DNA of 64,000 nt from Actinomadura viridilutea. Its GTDB lineage: Bacteria > Actinomycetota > Actinomycetes > Streptosporangiales > Streptosporangiaceae. The DNA lies in the NCBI GenBank assembly GCA_003001795.1, contig PVNI01000004.1, forward strand, positions 248,001-312,000. Reading direction: 5' to 3'. The notes below the pieces were generated by a model. That model was not told where the DNA came from and made no database searches. It saw nothing but the letters and a program-made list of their open reading frames with translations. The position numbers and the translations under genes are program-made. Positions 1 to 7,586 of this stretch are shown here, one piece after another. Position 1 is the first letter of the stretch, and each line of letters opens with the position of its first letter.

Positions 1-762
1 AAGATCCTCAACCGCACGAACGGCCGGTTCTCCGACGACGAGGTCTTCTGGAGCTACAACGGGGAGGTCCACTCGATCGCCGAGCAGCCGTACTTCGACA
101 TGCCGGTTAACACCGCCGGACGGATGTACTTCCATCTCGGCTCGCCCACCAGCGGGTACAGCGACTTCATCGAGTTCACGGTCGGGCCCGACGTGTTCAA
201 CGGCAACACCACCAGGGTCGACGGCTTCGGCCTCAAGCTCGCCATGCGGCTGCGCGCCCACGACGGCTACGACGTGTCCGTCGGGGAGGACCTGAGCATC
301 TTCCAGGAGTCCCGCGAGGCCACCTTCCAGCGGTTCATCGACGAGGTGCCGGACGAGTTCGACCATCTCGCCCGGATCGAGGCGCCCTACCGGATCCCCT
401 CGCCGGGCAACTCCCCCGAGTTCCGGCCGGGCGGCGCCTACGCGGACTACTTCACGTCCTACGCCGCGTCGGTCGGCGTCTCGGCCACCACCGCCGAGGT
501 CACGGGGTGCGCCGGCCCGCTGGCCGCGCGCCCCGACATGTGCGCCGCGCTCAACCGGCACGTCGCGACGCTGCCCGAGTCCCAGTGGCGGGACCCGTCG
601 CAGTTCTACAAGGCGGCGCCGGCGAACTACTACGCCAAGTTCTGGCACGACCACGCGATCAACAAGCTGGCGTACGGCTTCCCGTACGACGACTACGCCG
701 ACCAGTCCTCGTTCATCTCGCACCGCGACCCGCGGTTCCTGCTGGTCGCCGTCGGCTGGTGA
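1..762 (+). CDS. GH64 beta-1,3-glucanase, C-terminal part (5' end outside window)
   Basis: The reading frame is open from base 1 and stops at TGA 760-762, so only the last 253 residues are present. The sequence matches the C-terminal half of glycoside hydrolase family 64 laminaripentaose-producing beta-1,3-glucanases. Supporting segments are an acidic, aromatic-rich run around the first 35 residues (DDEVFWSYNG), the segment ending VDGFGLKLAMRL, and the closing segment NKLAYGFPYDDYADQSS. GH64 enzymes are secreted and cut beta-1,3-glucan such as fungal wall or laminarin; the signal peptide would lie upstream of the window. The next gene starts 17 bp downstream on the same strand and encodes a secreted carbohydrate-binding-type protein, so the two may be co-transcribed. 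The family call rests on overall sequence character; catalytic residues were not assigned. Confidence 0.85.
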   Translation, partial: KILNRTNGRFSDDEVFWSYNGEVHSIAEQPYFDMPVNTAGRMYFHLGSPTSGYSDFIEFTVGPDVFNGNTTRVDGFGLKLAMRLRAHDGYDVSVGEDLSIFQESREATFQRFIDEVPDEFDHLARIEAPYRIPSPGNSPEFRPGGAYADYFTSYAASVGVSATTAEVTGCAGPLAARPDMCAALNRHVATLPESQWRDPSQFYKAAPANYYAKFWHDHAINKLAYGFPYDDYADQSSFISHRDPRFLLVAVGW

Positions 763-778
763 GCCCTCCGGAAACGCC

Positions 779-2158
779 ATGAACGCTCGCAGACTCACCT
801 CGGCGCTGGGCGCGCTCCTCCTGATCGTCGCGCTCCCCCTCGTCGCCGTCCCCGCCGACGCGGCGCCCGCCCTGCTGTCGCAGGGCAGGACGGCCACGGC
901 GTCGTCCACCGAGGACGGCGCCCACCCCGCCGCGGCCGCCGTCGACGGCGACACCGGCACCCGCTGGTCCAGTGCGCCCAGTGACCCGCAATGGATCCAG
1001 GTCGACCTCGGCGGCACGGCCGCGATCAGCCGTGTCGTGCTCCGCTGGGAGGCGGCCTACGGCAAGGCGTTCAAGATCCAGGTGTCGGCCGACGGATCCA
1101 CCTGGACCGACGTCTACTCCACCACGTCCGGCACGGGCGGCACGCAGACCTTGGACGTCTCCGGCACCGGCCGCTACGTGCGCGTGTACGGCACCGCCCG
1201 CGGCACCGGCCACGGCTACTCGCTGTGGGAGTTCCAGGTCTACGGCGAGATGAGCGGCGCCGCGTGCGGCACCGCGAACGCCGCGCTGAACCGCCCGGCG
1301 ACCGCCTCGTCGGTCGAAAGCGACGCCTACCCCGCCGCGGCCGCCGTCGACGGCGACACCGGCACCCGCTGGTCCAGCCAGTTCTCCGACCCGCAGTGGA
1401 TCCAGGTGGACCTCGGGTCGACGCAGTCGATCTGCAAGGTCGTGCTCACCTGGGAGGCCGCCTACGCCACGGCGTTCCAGGTGCAGGTCTCCACCGACGG
1501 GTCGTCGTGGACGCCGATCTACTCGACCAGCACCGGCACCGGCGGCACCCAGACCTTGGACGTCTCCGGCACCGGCCGCTACCTGCGCGTCCACGGCACC
1601 GCCCGCGCCACCGGCTACGGCTACTCCCTGTGGGAGATCGCCGTCCACACCGGCGACGGCGCCGTTCCGTCGGACACGCCGATCTCCGCGTTCAAGAAGG
1701 TGTCGGCGTCGTCCTGGGAGGGCGGCAACGCCCCCGCCGCGGCGCTGGACGGCCGCCTGAACACCCGCTGGGCCAGCCTGCCCGGCGACGACCAGTGGCT
1801 GGAAGTCGACCTCGGCGGGACCGGCACGATCACCGCCCTGTCCCTGCACTGGGAGGCGGCCTACGCCACCGGCTACCGCGTCGAGGTGTCGGACGACGAC
1901 TCCCGCTGGACCACGATCTACAGCACTTCTACCGGCAAGGGCGGCGTCGAGAACCTCGCCGTCTCCGGCAGGGGACGCTACGTCCGCGCCGCCCGGCGGC
2001 GGGCAAAGGCCACCGAGACTGCCCCGACCTGGTCTTTTAGGGTGGTGGAATGTCCCAGAGCCCGCACCACGGGGCGGCCAGCGGCCGACGCGCCCCGGCA
2101 GATCCGTGGACGGCGTTCAAGCGATCGCCGTACCTGCCGGCGACCGTCGTCACGCTGA
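779..2158 (+). CDS. secreted protein with three F5/8 type C (discoidin) domains, 3' end damaged
   Basis: A Sec signal peptide covers residues 1-28 (hydrophobic core LLLIVALPLVAV, cut after ADA). Two complete F5/8 type C / CBM32-like domains follow at about 31-158 and 163-290, each with the pattern DGDTGTRWSS, QWIQVDLG, GRYxRVxGTAR. A third starts near residue 298 but loses homology right after GRYVR, at about residue 404 (nucleotide 1990). The remaining tail of about 55 residues is Arg/Pro-rich and unlike the family. It also runs 109 bp into the well-supported start of the next gene in another frame. The natural C-terminus therefore looks lost through a deletion or rearrangement near 1985-2000, or through a sequence error. 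Discoidin domains bind glycans at or outside the cell surface, which fits the GH64 neighbour. No catalytic domain is present. Confidence 0.7.
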   Translation: MNARRLTSALGALLLIVALPLVAVPADAAPALLSQGRTATASSTEDGAHPAAAAVDGDTGTRWSSAPSDPQWIQVDLGGTAAISRVVLRWEAAYGKAFKIQVSADGSTWTDVYSTTSGTGGTQTLDVSGTGRYVRVYGTARGTGHGYSLWEFQVYGEMSGAACGTANAALNRPATASSVESDAYPAAAAVDGDTGTRWSSQFSDPQWIQVDLGSTQSICKVVLTWEAAYATAFQVQVSTDGSSWTPIYSTSTGTGGTQTLDVSGTGRYLRVHGTARATGYGYSLWEIAVHTGDGAVPSDTPISAFKKVSASSWEGGNAPAAALDGRLNTRWASLPGDDQWLEVDLGGTGTITALSLHWEAAYATGYRVEVSDDDSRWTTIYSTSTGKGGVENLAVSGRGRYVRAARRRAKATETAPTWSFRVVECPRARTTGRPAADAPRQIRGRRSSDRRTCRRPSSR

Positions 2159-3114
2159 TCCTCACGACGGCCGCCGCCCTGTTCGCGGGCTCCTACACCT
2201 ACTCCATGGCGAACCCCACCCCGCATTGGATCCCCGTCGCCGTCGTGGGCGATGACCGCGGGGCGCACGGCAGGGCCTTCATCGAGGGAATGGAGAAGGC
2301 GCTGGCGGCCTCCGTGAGAGTGCACCGGTACGGCGACCGCGCGGCCGCCCTGCGGGCGGTGAACGAGCAGAAGGTGTACGCGATCCTGCTGATCCGCGAC
2401 TCGGGGACGAGGATCGACCTGGAGGCGGCCGGGGCCTCGGGCGCCACCGTCGCGCAGTTCCTGGAGCAGGCGGCGCCCCGGGTGGGCGAGGCGACAGGGG
2501 TCGCCGTCGCGGTCCGCGACATCAAGCCGCACCAGCGCGGCGACCCGCGCGGGCTGGCGGTCTTCTACATCACGCTCGCCGCCGTGATCGTCGGCCTCGT
2601 CGGGGCCGCCCAGCTCGGCGTGCACGCCAAGGCGCTGACCCCCGCGGGCCGGATCGCGTTCACGGCGGTGTACGCGCTGCTCGGCGGGTTCGCCATCGCC
2701 GCGGCGGTGGACTGGGTCCTCGGCGCGCTGCGGCTGCCCTTCGCCGAGTCCTGGGCGATCCTCGGCCTCACCATGTTCACCTCGGGGATGGTCTTCAACA
2801 TGTTCAGCGTCCTCGTCGGCCGCTGGGCCCTCGTCCCGGCGTGGGGGTTGATGGTCGTGCTGGGCAACCCGTCCTCGGGCGGCGCGGTCTCCTGGGCGCT
2901 GCTGCCGTCCCCGCTCGCCTCCATCGGCCGGTGGCTGCCGCCGGGCGCCTCGGTGAACGCCCAGCACACCGCGATCTACTTCCGCGACCACCAGCACGCG
3001 TTCCCGTTCCTCGTCCTCGGCGGCTGGGCGCTGACGGCGGTGGTCGTCTTCTGGTTCCTGCGCCACCGCGCGTCGGGCGGGCGGGACGACCGGGCCGTCC
3101 GCGCGCCGGCCTGA
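2050..3114 (+). CDS. ABC-2-like / YhgE-Pip-like multi-pass membrane protein
   Basis: The 354-residue protein has a short cytoplasmic N-terminus, a first membrane helix at about residues 30-55, and an extracytoplasmic domain of about 130 residues (PHWIPVAVVGDD onward). Four to five further helices fill residues 170-340. This layout of one helix, a large loop and a helix cluster is that of ABC-2 permease-like proteins of the YhgE/Pip and DUF3533 type. There is no ATPase gene beside it, so transport is inferred only from topology. The start is ATG 2050 behind a purine-rich AGGGTGGTGGA. It overlaps the damaged 3' end of the preceding discoidin gene, and its promoter may lie in the non-homologous stretch 1990-2049. 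Confidence 0.65.
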   Translation: MSQSPHHGAASGRRAPADPWTAFKRSPYLPATVVTLILTTAAALFAGSYTYSMANPTPHWIPVAVVGDDRGAHGRAFIEGMEKALAASVRVHRYGDRAAALRAVNEQKVYAILLIRDSGTRIDLEAAGASGATVAQFLEQAAPRVGEATGVAVAVRDIKPHQRGDPRGLAVFYITLAAVIVGLVGAAQLGVHAKALTPAGRIAFTAVYALLGGFAIAAAVDWVLGALRLPFAESWAILGLTMFTSGMVFNMFSVLVGRWALVPAWGLMVVLGNPSSGGAVSWALLPSPLASIGRWLPPGASVNAQHTAIYFRDHQHAFPFLVLGGWALTAVVVFWFLRHRASGGRDDRAVRAPA

Positions 3115-3178
3115 CAGCGCGGCGGCGCCCGGCCGGCCGGCGGTCCGGCGCGGTGCGGGGCGCCGGGCTGCGGTCCGC

Positions 3179-3463
3179 TCAGATCACCGGGTGCCGAGGA
3201 GGACCGACTCCGGCAGCGGCGCCGCCACCGGCGGGAGCCGCTTGCCCTCGCGGGCGGAGCCGTTCGGGGCGGCCAGGGCCGCGGCGCCCGCCGGGCTCCG
3301 CTCGGTGCGGGCCGAGGCGCGGGCGACGGTCCTGCGCCGACACCTCGTCGGCCGCCTTCTCGGCGGCCTCGTCCTGGCGCCCGACCTCGGCGCGCTGCGC
3401 CGCGATGCGGTCGGCCAGGGCCTTCTTCGCCGCCGCGGCCCGGTCCTCGGGCACGGACGGCAT
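3179..3463 (-). CDS. small Ala/Arg-rich hypothetical protein, possible frameshift
   Basis: An ATG at 3463 follows a good Shine-Dalgarno (AAGGGGGCG). The first 47 residues look like a real charged, helical protein (AAAAKKALADRIAAQRAEV, then DEAAEKAADEVSAQ). After that the frame turns into Arg/Pro-rich text. Shifting one base near 3335 gives a more natural tail (ASARTERSPAGAAALAAPNG, ending PLPESVLLGTR) that stops at 3184. The gene may carry a one-base frameshift or sequencing error there; both frames end within 5 bp and give about 94 residues. It lies 64 bp downstream of cydB on the same strand and may share its transcript. No family was recognised. Confidence 0.4.
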   Translation of the reverse strand: MPSVPEDRAAAAKKALADRIAAQRAEVGRQDEAAEKAADEVSAQDRRPRLGPHRAEPGGRRGPGRPERLRPRGQAAPAGGGAAAGVGPPRHPVI

Positions 3464-3527
3464 GACGCCCCCTTGAAGATCATCCTTAGGGGTGGCGACG
3501 CGGCGGCGGAAAGCGCCCCGACGGCCG

Positions 3528-4544
3528 TCACTCCTTGGTCGCGGCGCGGCGCGCGGGGCTGCGTTGGAAGATGGCGAACAGCCACAGCAGCGACGGGACG
3601 AGCAGGACCATCCCGAGAATGACGGTGACCAGGGTGGCGCGCAGGACGGCGGGATGGGCGGCGGCCTCGGACACCGTCACGTCCGGGGGGAGCATGACCG
3701 GGTACTGCGCCACGGCCCAGCCCCACAGGACCGCCGCGACGGCCAGTGCGGCGGTGCCCCTGGCCGGGACGTATCTGCGCGCGGCCAGCAGGGCCATGGA
3801 GGCGAGCCCGGCGACGCCCGAGACGAGCACGAGGGGAAGGGCGCGTCCGGTCAGCCCGGCGTAGAGGGCGGGCGCGTCGGCGCGCACCACGAACAGGCCG
3901 CCGAGCGCGATCGCGCCGGTGACCACCGCGGTGACGAGGCCGCGCAGGCGGAAGGCGCCGGCCAGCCGTTCGTCGCCGCCGCGGCGGGCGTCGCCGGTGA
4001 GGTAGACGGCCGCGAGGTAGGCGGTGGTGCCGACGGCCAGCGCGCCCGCCATCAGCGACGTGGGGTTCCACCAGCTCGACACCAGGTCGCCCGCGGCGAG
4101 CCCGTACGGGACGCGTCCGGACGCGACGCCGCCCGCGACGGCGCCGAGGAAGAACGGGGTGACGACCGACGACAGCGCGAACGCGCCCCCGAACAGCCGC
4201 AGCTGCCACAGCTCGGTGCTGGCCTTGCGGAACGCGAACGCGGCCCCGCGGGCGATGATCCCGATCGCGACGAGCGTCAGCGGGATGTACAGGGTGGAGG
4301 CGACCGACGCGAAGACGCCGGGGAAGCACGTCCAGAACATCACCAGGACGAAGATCAGCCAGACGTGGTTGGCCTCCCAGACGGGGCCGATCGAGTGCTC
4401 GATCAGCCGCCGCTGGGCGTAGCCGCGCCGGGCGCCGCCGGCCAGCGCGTCCCAGAAGCCGCCGCCGAAGTCGGCGCCGCCGAGCAGCGCGTACAGGGTG
4501 AGCCCCGACCACGCCAGGATCAGCAGCCACTGCGCGGCGGTCAC
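3528..4544 (-). CDS. cydB: cytochrome bd ubiquinol/menaquinol oxidase subunit II
   Basis: CydB is the structural partner of CydA in cytochrome bd, the high-oxygen-affinity terminal oxidase that oxidises quinol and reduces O2 to water without pumping protons. The 338-residue length is normal. The N-terminal signature GGADFGGGFWDAL after the first helix is characteristic, followed by ANHVWLIFVLVMFWTCFPGV and about eight hydrophobic helices. The start is GTG 4544, chosen because it overlaps the cydA stop (GTGA), joins directly to the conserved N-terminus and implies translational coupling. Upstream ORF extensions in this frame are shadows of cydA. No cydDC assembly genes are in the window. Confidence 0.95.
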   Translation of the reverse strand: MTAAQWLLILAWSGLTLYALLGGADFGGGFWDALAGGARRGYAQRRLIEHSIGPVWEANHVWLIFVLVMFWTCFPGVFASVASTLYIPLTLVAIGIIARGAAFAFRKASTELWQLRLFGGAFALSSVVTPFFLGAVAGGVASGRVPYGLAAGDLVSSWWNPTSLMAGALAVGTTAYLAAVYLTGDARRGGDERLAGAFRLRGLVTAVVTGAIALGGLFVVRADAPALYAGLTGRALPLVLVSGVAGLASMALLAARRYVPARGTAALAVAAVLWGWAVAQYPVMLPPDVTVSEAAAHPAVLRATLVTVILGMVLLVPSLLWLFAIFQRSPARRAATKE

Positions 4545-5893
4545 GGCGCGAACTCCTCCGCCCAGCCCTCCTGGGGCGCGGTGACCCGCTGGGTGCGCAG
4601 CCGGTTCAGGACGTAGACGGTGGCGACGGTGAGCACGACGTACACCGCCAGCACCACGACCAGTCCCGCCCACAGGCCGGGCGCCGGGTTGACCGCGTCC
4701 GCGGTGCGCAGGTGCCGCCACACGACCCAGGGCTGGCGCCCCACCTCCGTGGTGATCCAGCCGGTTTCGAGCGCGACGACCGCGGCGGGGCCGGACAGCA
4801 CCGTCAGCCGCAGGAACCAGCGGCTGCGCGGCAGGTCGCGGCGGCGCCACCACGTCAGCCCGAGCCAGAGGCCGAGCAGCAGCAGGCCGAGCCCGATCGC
4901 CACCATCACCTGGAAGCACAGGTGCACCGGGGTCACCGGCGGGCGGTCGGCGGCCGGGACCGCGTCCAGCCCTTGCACGACCGTGCTCGGCCGGAAGCCG
5001 ACCAGGATCGACAGCGCGTCGGGGATGTGGAGGGCGTACCGCAGCCGCCCGTCCAGGTAGACGCCGCCCAGGGACAGGTCGACGTGCGAGGAGGTGCGGT
5101 TGAGGCCCTCCATGGCGGCGAGCTTGGTCGGCTGGTGGTGCGCGAGGAACCGGGCCAGGGAGTCCCCGATCACGATCTGCACGGGCGTGATGGCCGCCGC
5201 GGCGGTGAACGGCAGCAGGAGCCCGATCCGGTGGTAGCGGTCGCGCCGGCCGCGCAGCATCGCGGCGGCGTACACCGCGGCGATGCCGAACCCGGCGACC
5301 ATGAACGCGGCGAGGATCATGTGGACGGTCTGCAGCGGCGTGGCCGGGTTGAACATCGCCTCCCAGGGGCGCACCCCGGTGACCGTGCCGTTCGTCAGGT
5401 CGAACCCGCGCGGCTGGTTCATCCAGGCGTTGACGCTCACCACGAAGAACGCCGAGGCGACGCCGGCCACGCACACCGGCAGGCCCGTCAGCAGGTGCAG
5501 GCGGGGCGGCAGCCGGTTCCAGGCGTACAGGTAGATGCCCAGGAAGACGGCCTCGATGAAGAACGCGAACCCTTCCAGCGCGAACGGCAGGCCGATCACC
5601 TGGCCGTAGGTCGCCATCAGCCCGGGCCACAGCAGGCCCATCTCGAAGGACAGGATCGTCCCCGACACCGCGCCCACGGCGAACAGCACGCCCATCGCCT
5701 TCGCCCAGCGGTGCGCGAGCCGCTCGTACGCCTCGTCGCCGGTGCGCAGGCCGCGCCACTGCGCGAACACCGTCAACGCCGGCATGCCCACGCCGAAGCA
5801 GGCCAGGATGATGTGCCAGCCGAGGGAGATCGCCATCTGCACGCGCGCCGCCACCAGGTCGGCCGGTGTCGCGGCGACGTCCGACAGCACCAT
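4541..5893 (-). CDS. cydA: cytochrome bd ubiquinol/menaquinol oxidase subunit I
   Basis: CydA carries haems b558, b595 and d and the quinol site of cytochrome bd. The protein has 450 residues, the short-Q-loop size usual in actinobacteria. Diagnostic parts are the N-terminal haem-ligand region (LGWHIILACFGVGMP), EGFAFFIEAVFLGIYLYAWN, and the conserved TTEVGRQPWVVW near the C-terminus. ATG 5893 was chosen because a strong GGAGGGA lies just upstream and CydA homology begins there. A longer ORF to 6226 adds only Arg-rich, non-homologous residues. It overlaps cydB by 2 nt. It is transcribed away from the c-di-AMP riboswitch region, with promoter DNA between them. Confidence 0.95.
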   Translation of the reverse strand: MVLSDVAATPADLVAARVQMAISLGWHIILACFGVGMPALTVFAQWRGLRTGDEAYERLAHRWAKAMGVLFAVGAVSGTILSFEMGLLWPGLMATYGQVIGLPFALEGFAFFIEAVFLGIYLYAWNRLPPRLHLLTGLPVCVAGVASAFFVVSVNAWMNQPRGFDLTNGTVTGVRPWEAMFNPATPLQTVHMILAAFMVAGFGIAAVYAAAMLRGRRDRYHRIGLLLPFTAAAAITPVQIVIGDSLARFLAHHQPTKLAAMEGLNRTSSHVDLSLGGVYLDGRLRYALHIPDALSILVGFRPSTVVQGLDAVPAADRPPVTPVHLCFQVMVAIGLGLLLLGLWLGLTWWRRRDLPRSRWFLRLTVLSGPAAVVALETGWITTEVGRQPWVVWRHLRTADAVNPAPGLWAGLVVVLAVYVVLTVATVYVLNRLRTQRVTAPQEGWAEEFAP

Positions 5894-6206
5894 GCGATCC
5901 CTCCTCGACGTGATCGGTCGATGACTGTCTGTTACATCACCAGGAACGGCGACTTCACTCGCCGCTCGGCTCCGGCGGCCTTGCGAACCTCGGCGACACG
6001 GGCGGCGGCGGGCCCGTGCATCACGTCCACGCGCTCGGCGACCACGGACTCCGCGACGGCGGAACGACGCACCGGCCGCCCCCGCCACGGCAAGGGGAAC
6101 GGTGTCCTTGGTCACACGCTCCCCCAGACGGTCCGCGACTGGTGGAGCCGGTGTGAAAGGCGAGATTCCTGTGGTCGGCGACTTTACAGATTTTACCTTT
6201 TGCGGT
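5894..6206. other. intergenic promoter region between cydA and the riboswitch unit
   Basis: No coding frame with good codon bias is seen here. The stretch separates divergent genes and should hold the cydA promoter on the minus strand. I could not pick a convincing -35/-10 pair for cydA. Confidence 0.5.
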
Positions 6207-6236
6207 TTGCGAATTCTTTGCCTCATCTCCTATGGT
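6207..6236 (+). promoter_or_regulatory. putative sigma70-type promoter for the riboswitch transcript
   Basis: TTGCGA at 6207-6212 and TATGGT at 6231-6236 are separated by 18 bp inside an unusually AT-rich patch (6181-6236). The pair sits about 38 bp before the riboswitch P1 stem. Confidence 0.5.
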
Positions 6237-6273
6237 CCCTGGTATTCCGCAGCCGGTCCGCCGTGGCGCGGAC

Positions 6274-6408
6274 CTGCCGGCGGGACGCCTAATCCCGGCG
6301 CTGGACGCCCGGGAACCGGGGACCCACCCGCCTTTCGGGGTGAATCCGCGACGCCGTCGCGGTAGGGCCGCTCCTTGGCCCGAACCCGTCAGCTAACCCG
6401 GTCGGCAG
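6274..6408 (+). promoter_or_regulatory. ydaO/yuaA-type cyclic di-AMP riboswitch
   Basis: Conserved blocks of the ydaO-yuaA class appear in order: CCTAATCCCGG at about 6288, CCGGGGACCCA at about 6316, GGGGTGAATCCGCG at about 6337, CGCGGTAGGG at about 6358, and CCCGAACCCGTCAGCTAACC at about 6379. The ends pair as a P1 stem (CTGCCGG near 6274 with TCGGCAG at 6402-6408). In actinobacteria this class controls cell-wall hydrolase genes in response to c-di-AMP, which fits the amidase downstream. Confidence 0.9.
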
Positions 6409-6426
6409 TCAAGGAGAGGAGAGATC

Positions 6427-6507
6427 ATGCAGGAGTCGCCGAGGCCCGACACGCCCGCCGTCCTGGTCCGACGCCCCCGCCTTTCCATGAAGGCTCCGTC
6501 GCCCTGA
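6427..6507 (+). CDS. possible 26-residue leader ORF directly after the riboswitch
   Basis: An ATG at 6427 lies behind a strong AGGAGAGGAG sequence 18 bp past the riboswitch. The frame runs to TGA 6505-6507 and encodes 26 residues rich in Pro and Arg, with no signal peptide. It occupies the spot where the regulated gene normally begins. It may be a leader peptide or the remnant of a lost gene start, or the ribosome site may be fortuitous. Confidence 0.3.
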   Translation: MQESPRPDTPAVLVRRPRLSMKAPSP

Positions 6508-6646
6508 TGCATCGGGCGGCGCCGGCCCCGGCGCCCGCCGCGCCCCTCGATCCGCGCGTCCGCGGTCCGCGCCCTCATTCGTCCGGGACGGCGATTCCAC
6601 CGCCGACTCCGACAGGGGCACGCATTTCTGACCCACGTCACCCCCG

Positions 6647-6684
6647 CGGGCGATAGAAGCCTTTCTCGGAATCGCCCGGTTTTC
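6647..6684 (+). terminator. possible intrinsic terminator / expression platform
   Basis: The arms CGGGCGAT (6647-6654) and ATCGCCCG (6671-6678) form an 8-bp stem followed by GTTTTCT, a T-rich tail that is rare in this genome. It lies between the riboswitch and the amidase, so it could attenuate read-through. Confidence 0.4.
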
Positions 6685-6773
6685 TCAAGCGCGCCCCGAC
6701 TTCCCACCTCAGCAGGTCTTTTCCGCCTGCCCTGTTTCGGCTGCGCGCTGCACATTCGAAAGGAAGTCCCCCC

Positions 6774-7553
6774 ATGACTTCGAGCGGTAGACACCGTCGC
6801 GTCGAGCCTTGGCCCCCTCAGCTGTCGCGCCGCGCGGTCCTGCTGGGCGGCGGCACCCTGGGGGGCGTCGCGGCCCTCGGTCTCGCCACGGCGATGGGCC
6901 CGCCTCCCGCGCACCAGGCGCAGACCATGGCGAGCGTCGCCGACCCGCAGACCGGAAGCGGCGGGAAATCCCGGACCCGCCGGTCGGCCGCCGGTCCCCC
7001 GCTGATCCACTCGACCGAGGACTGGGGGGCGCGCACCCCGTCCCGGCGGGCGACCGTGCTGTCCCGCGCCCCCCGGTACCTCGTGGTGCACCACACCTTC
7101 ACGCCCAACGTCGGCGACTACTCGCTGCGGCAGGGCTTCCGGCTCGCCCGTTCGATCCAGGGCGCGCACATGGGCCAGGGCTGGGGCGACACCGGCCAGC
7201 ACTTCACCGTCAGCCGCGGAGGCCACATCATGGAGGGCCGCAAGGGCAGCCTCGCCGCCGCGCGCCGGGGCAGGATGGTGATCGGCACGCACGTCGCCGG
7301 GGCGAACGGCTACACCGTCGGCATCGAATGCGAGGGGACCTACAACGCGACCCTGCCGCCCCGCCGTCTGCTGGACTCGCTCGCCGAACTGCTCGCCTGG
7401 CTGTGCGTCCAGTACCGCCTCGACCCGATGAAGGCGATCGTCCCGCACATGAAGTTCAACAGCACCGACTGCTGCGGATACGCCTTCGCCCCGACGCTGC
7501 CGCGCCTGCGCCGGGACGTCGCCAAGCGGCTGCGCACCGCGAAGCTCGCCTGA
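6774..7553 (+). CDS. Tat-exported N-acetylmuramoyl-L-alanine amidase (PGRP/amidase_2 fold)
   Basis: The protein (259 residues) has a twin-arginine signal (SRRAVLLGG at residues 18-26, then a hydrophobic run to about 40), so it is exported folded. From about residue 82 (DWGAR) it follows the peptidoglycan-recognition / amidase_2 fold: VVHHTFTPN at 104-112, GDTGQHFTV at 138-146, VAGANGYTVGIECEG at 174-188, and PHMKFNSTDCCG at 224-235. The likely zinc ligands are H106 or H107, H225 and C233 or C234. The family cleaves the amide bond between muramic acid and L-Ala of the stem peptide. ATG 6774 has an AAAGGAAG ribosome site. The c-di-AMP riboswitch about 365 bp upstream on the same strand probably controls it, since cell-wall hydrolases are the usual targets in actinomycetes. 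TDCCG in place of the common TxCPG is a small oddity. Confidence 0.88.
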   Translation: MTSSGRHRRVEPWPPQLSRRAVLLGGGTLGGVAALGLATAMGPPPAHQAQTMASVADPQTGSGGKSRTRRSAAGPPLIHSTEDWGARTPSRRATVLSRAPRYLVVHHTFTPNVGDYSLRQGFRLARSIQGAHMGQGWGDTGQHFTVSRGGHIMEGRKGSLAAARRGRMVIGTHVAGANGYTVGIECEGTYNATLPPRRLLDSLAELLAWLCVQYRLDPMKAIVPHMKFNSTDCCGYAFAPTLPRLRRDVAKRLRTAKLA

Positions 7554-7586
7554 CGACGCCGGCGTCGGGGCGGGCGCCGGCCGGTC

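Noticed and set aside
2159-3066. Minus-strand ORF 1978-3066
   Set aside because: Asp/Arg/Gly-rich antisense shadow of the membrane-protein gene.
3184-4530. Long minus-strand open frame of 448 residues
   Set aside because: Arg/Pro-rich shadow of cydB; the true cydB frame has clear homology and helices.
5894-6226. Upstream extension of cydA to 6226
   Set aside because: Arg-rich, non-homologous residues; ATG 5893 has a strong ribosome site at the point where CydA homology begins.
6375-6656. 93-residue plus-strand ORF overlapping the riboswitch
   Set aside because: It starts inside the conserved riboswitch core, and its composition is random Pro/Arg-rich.
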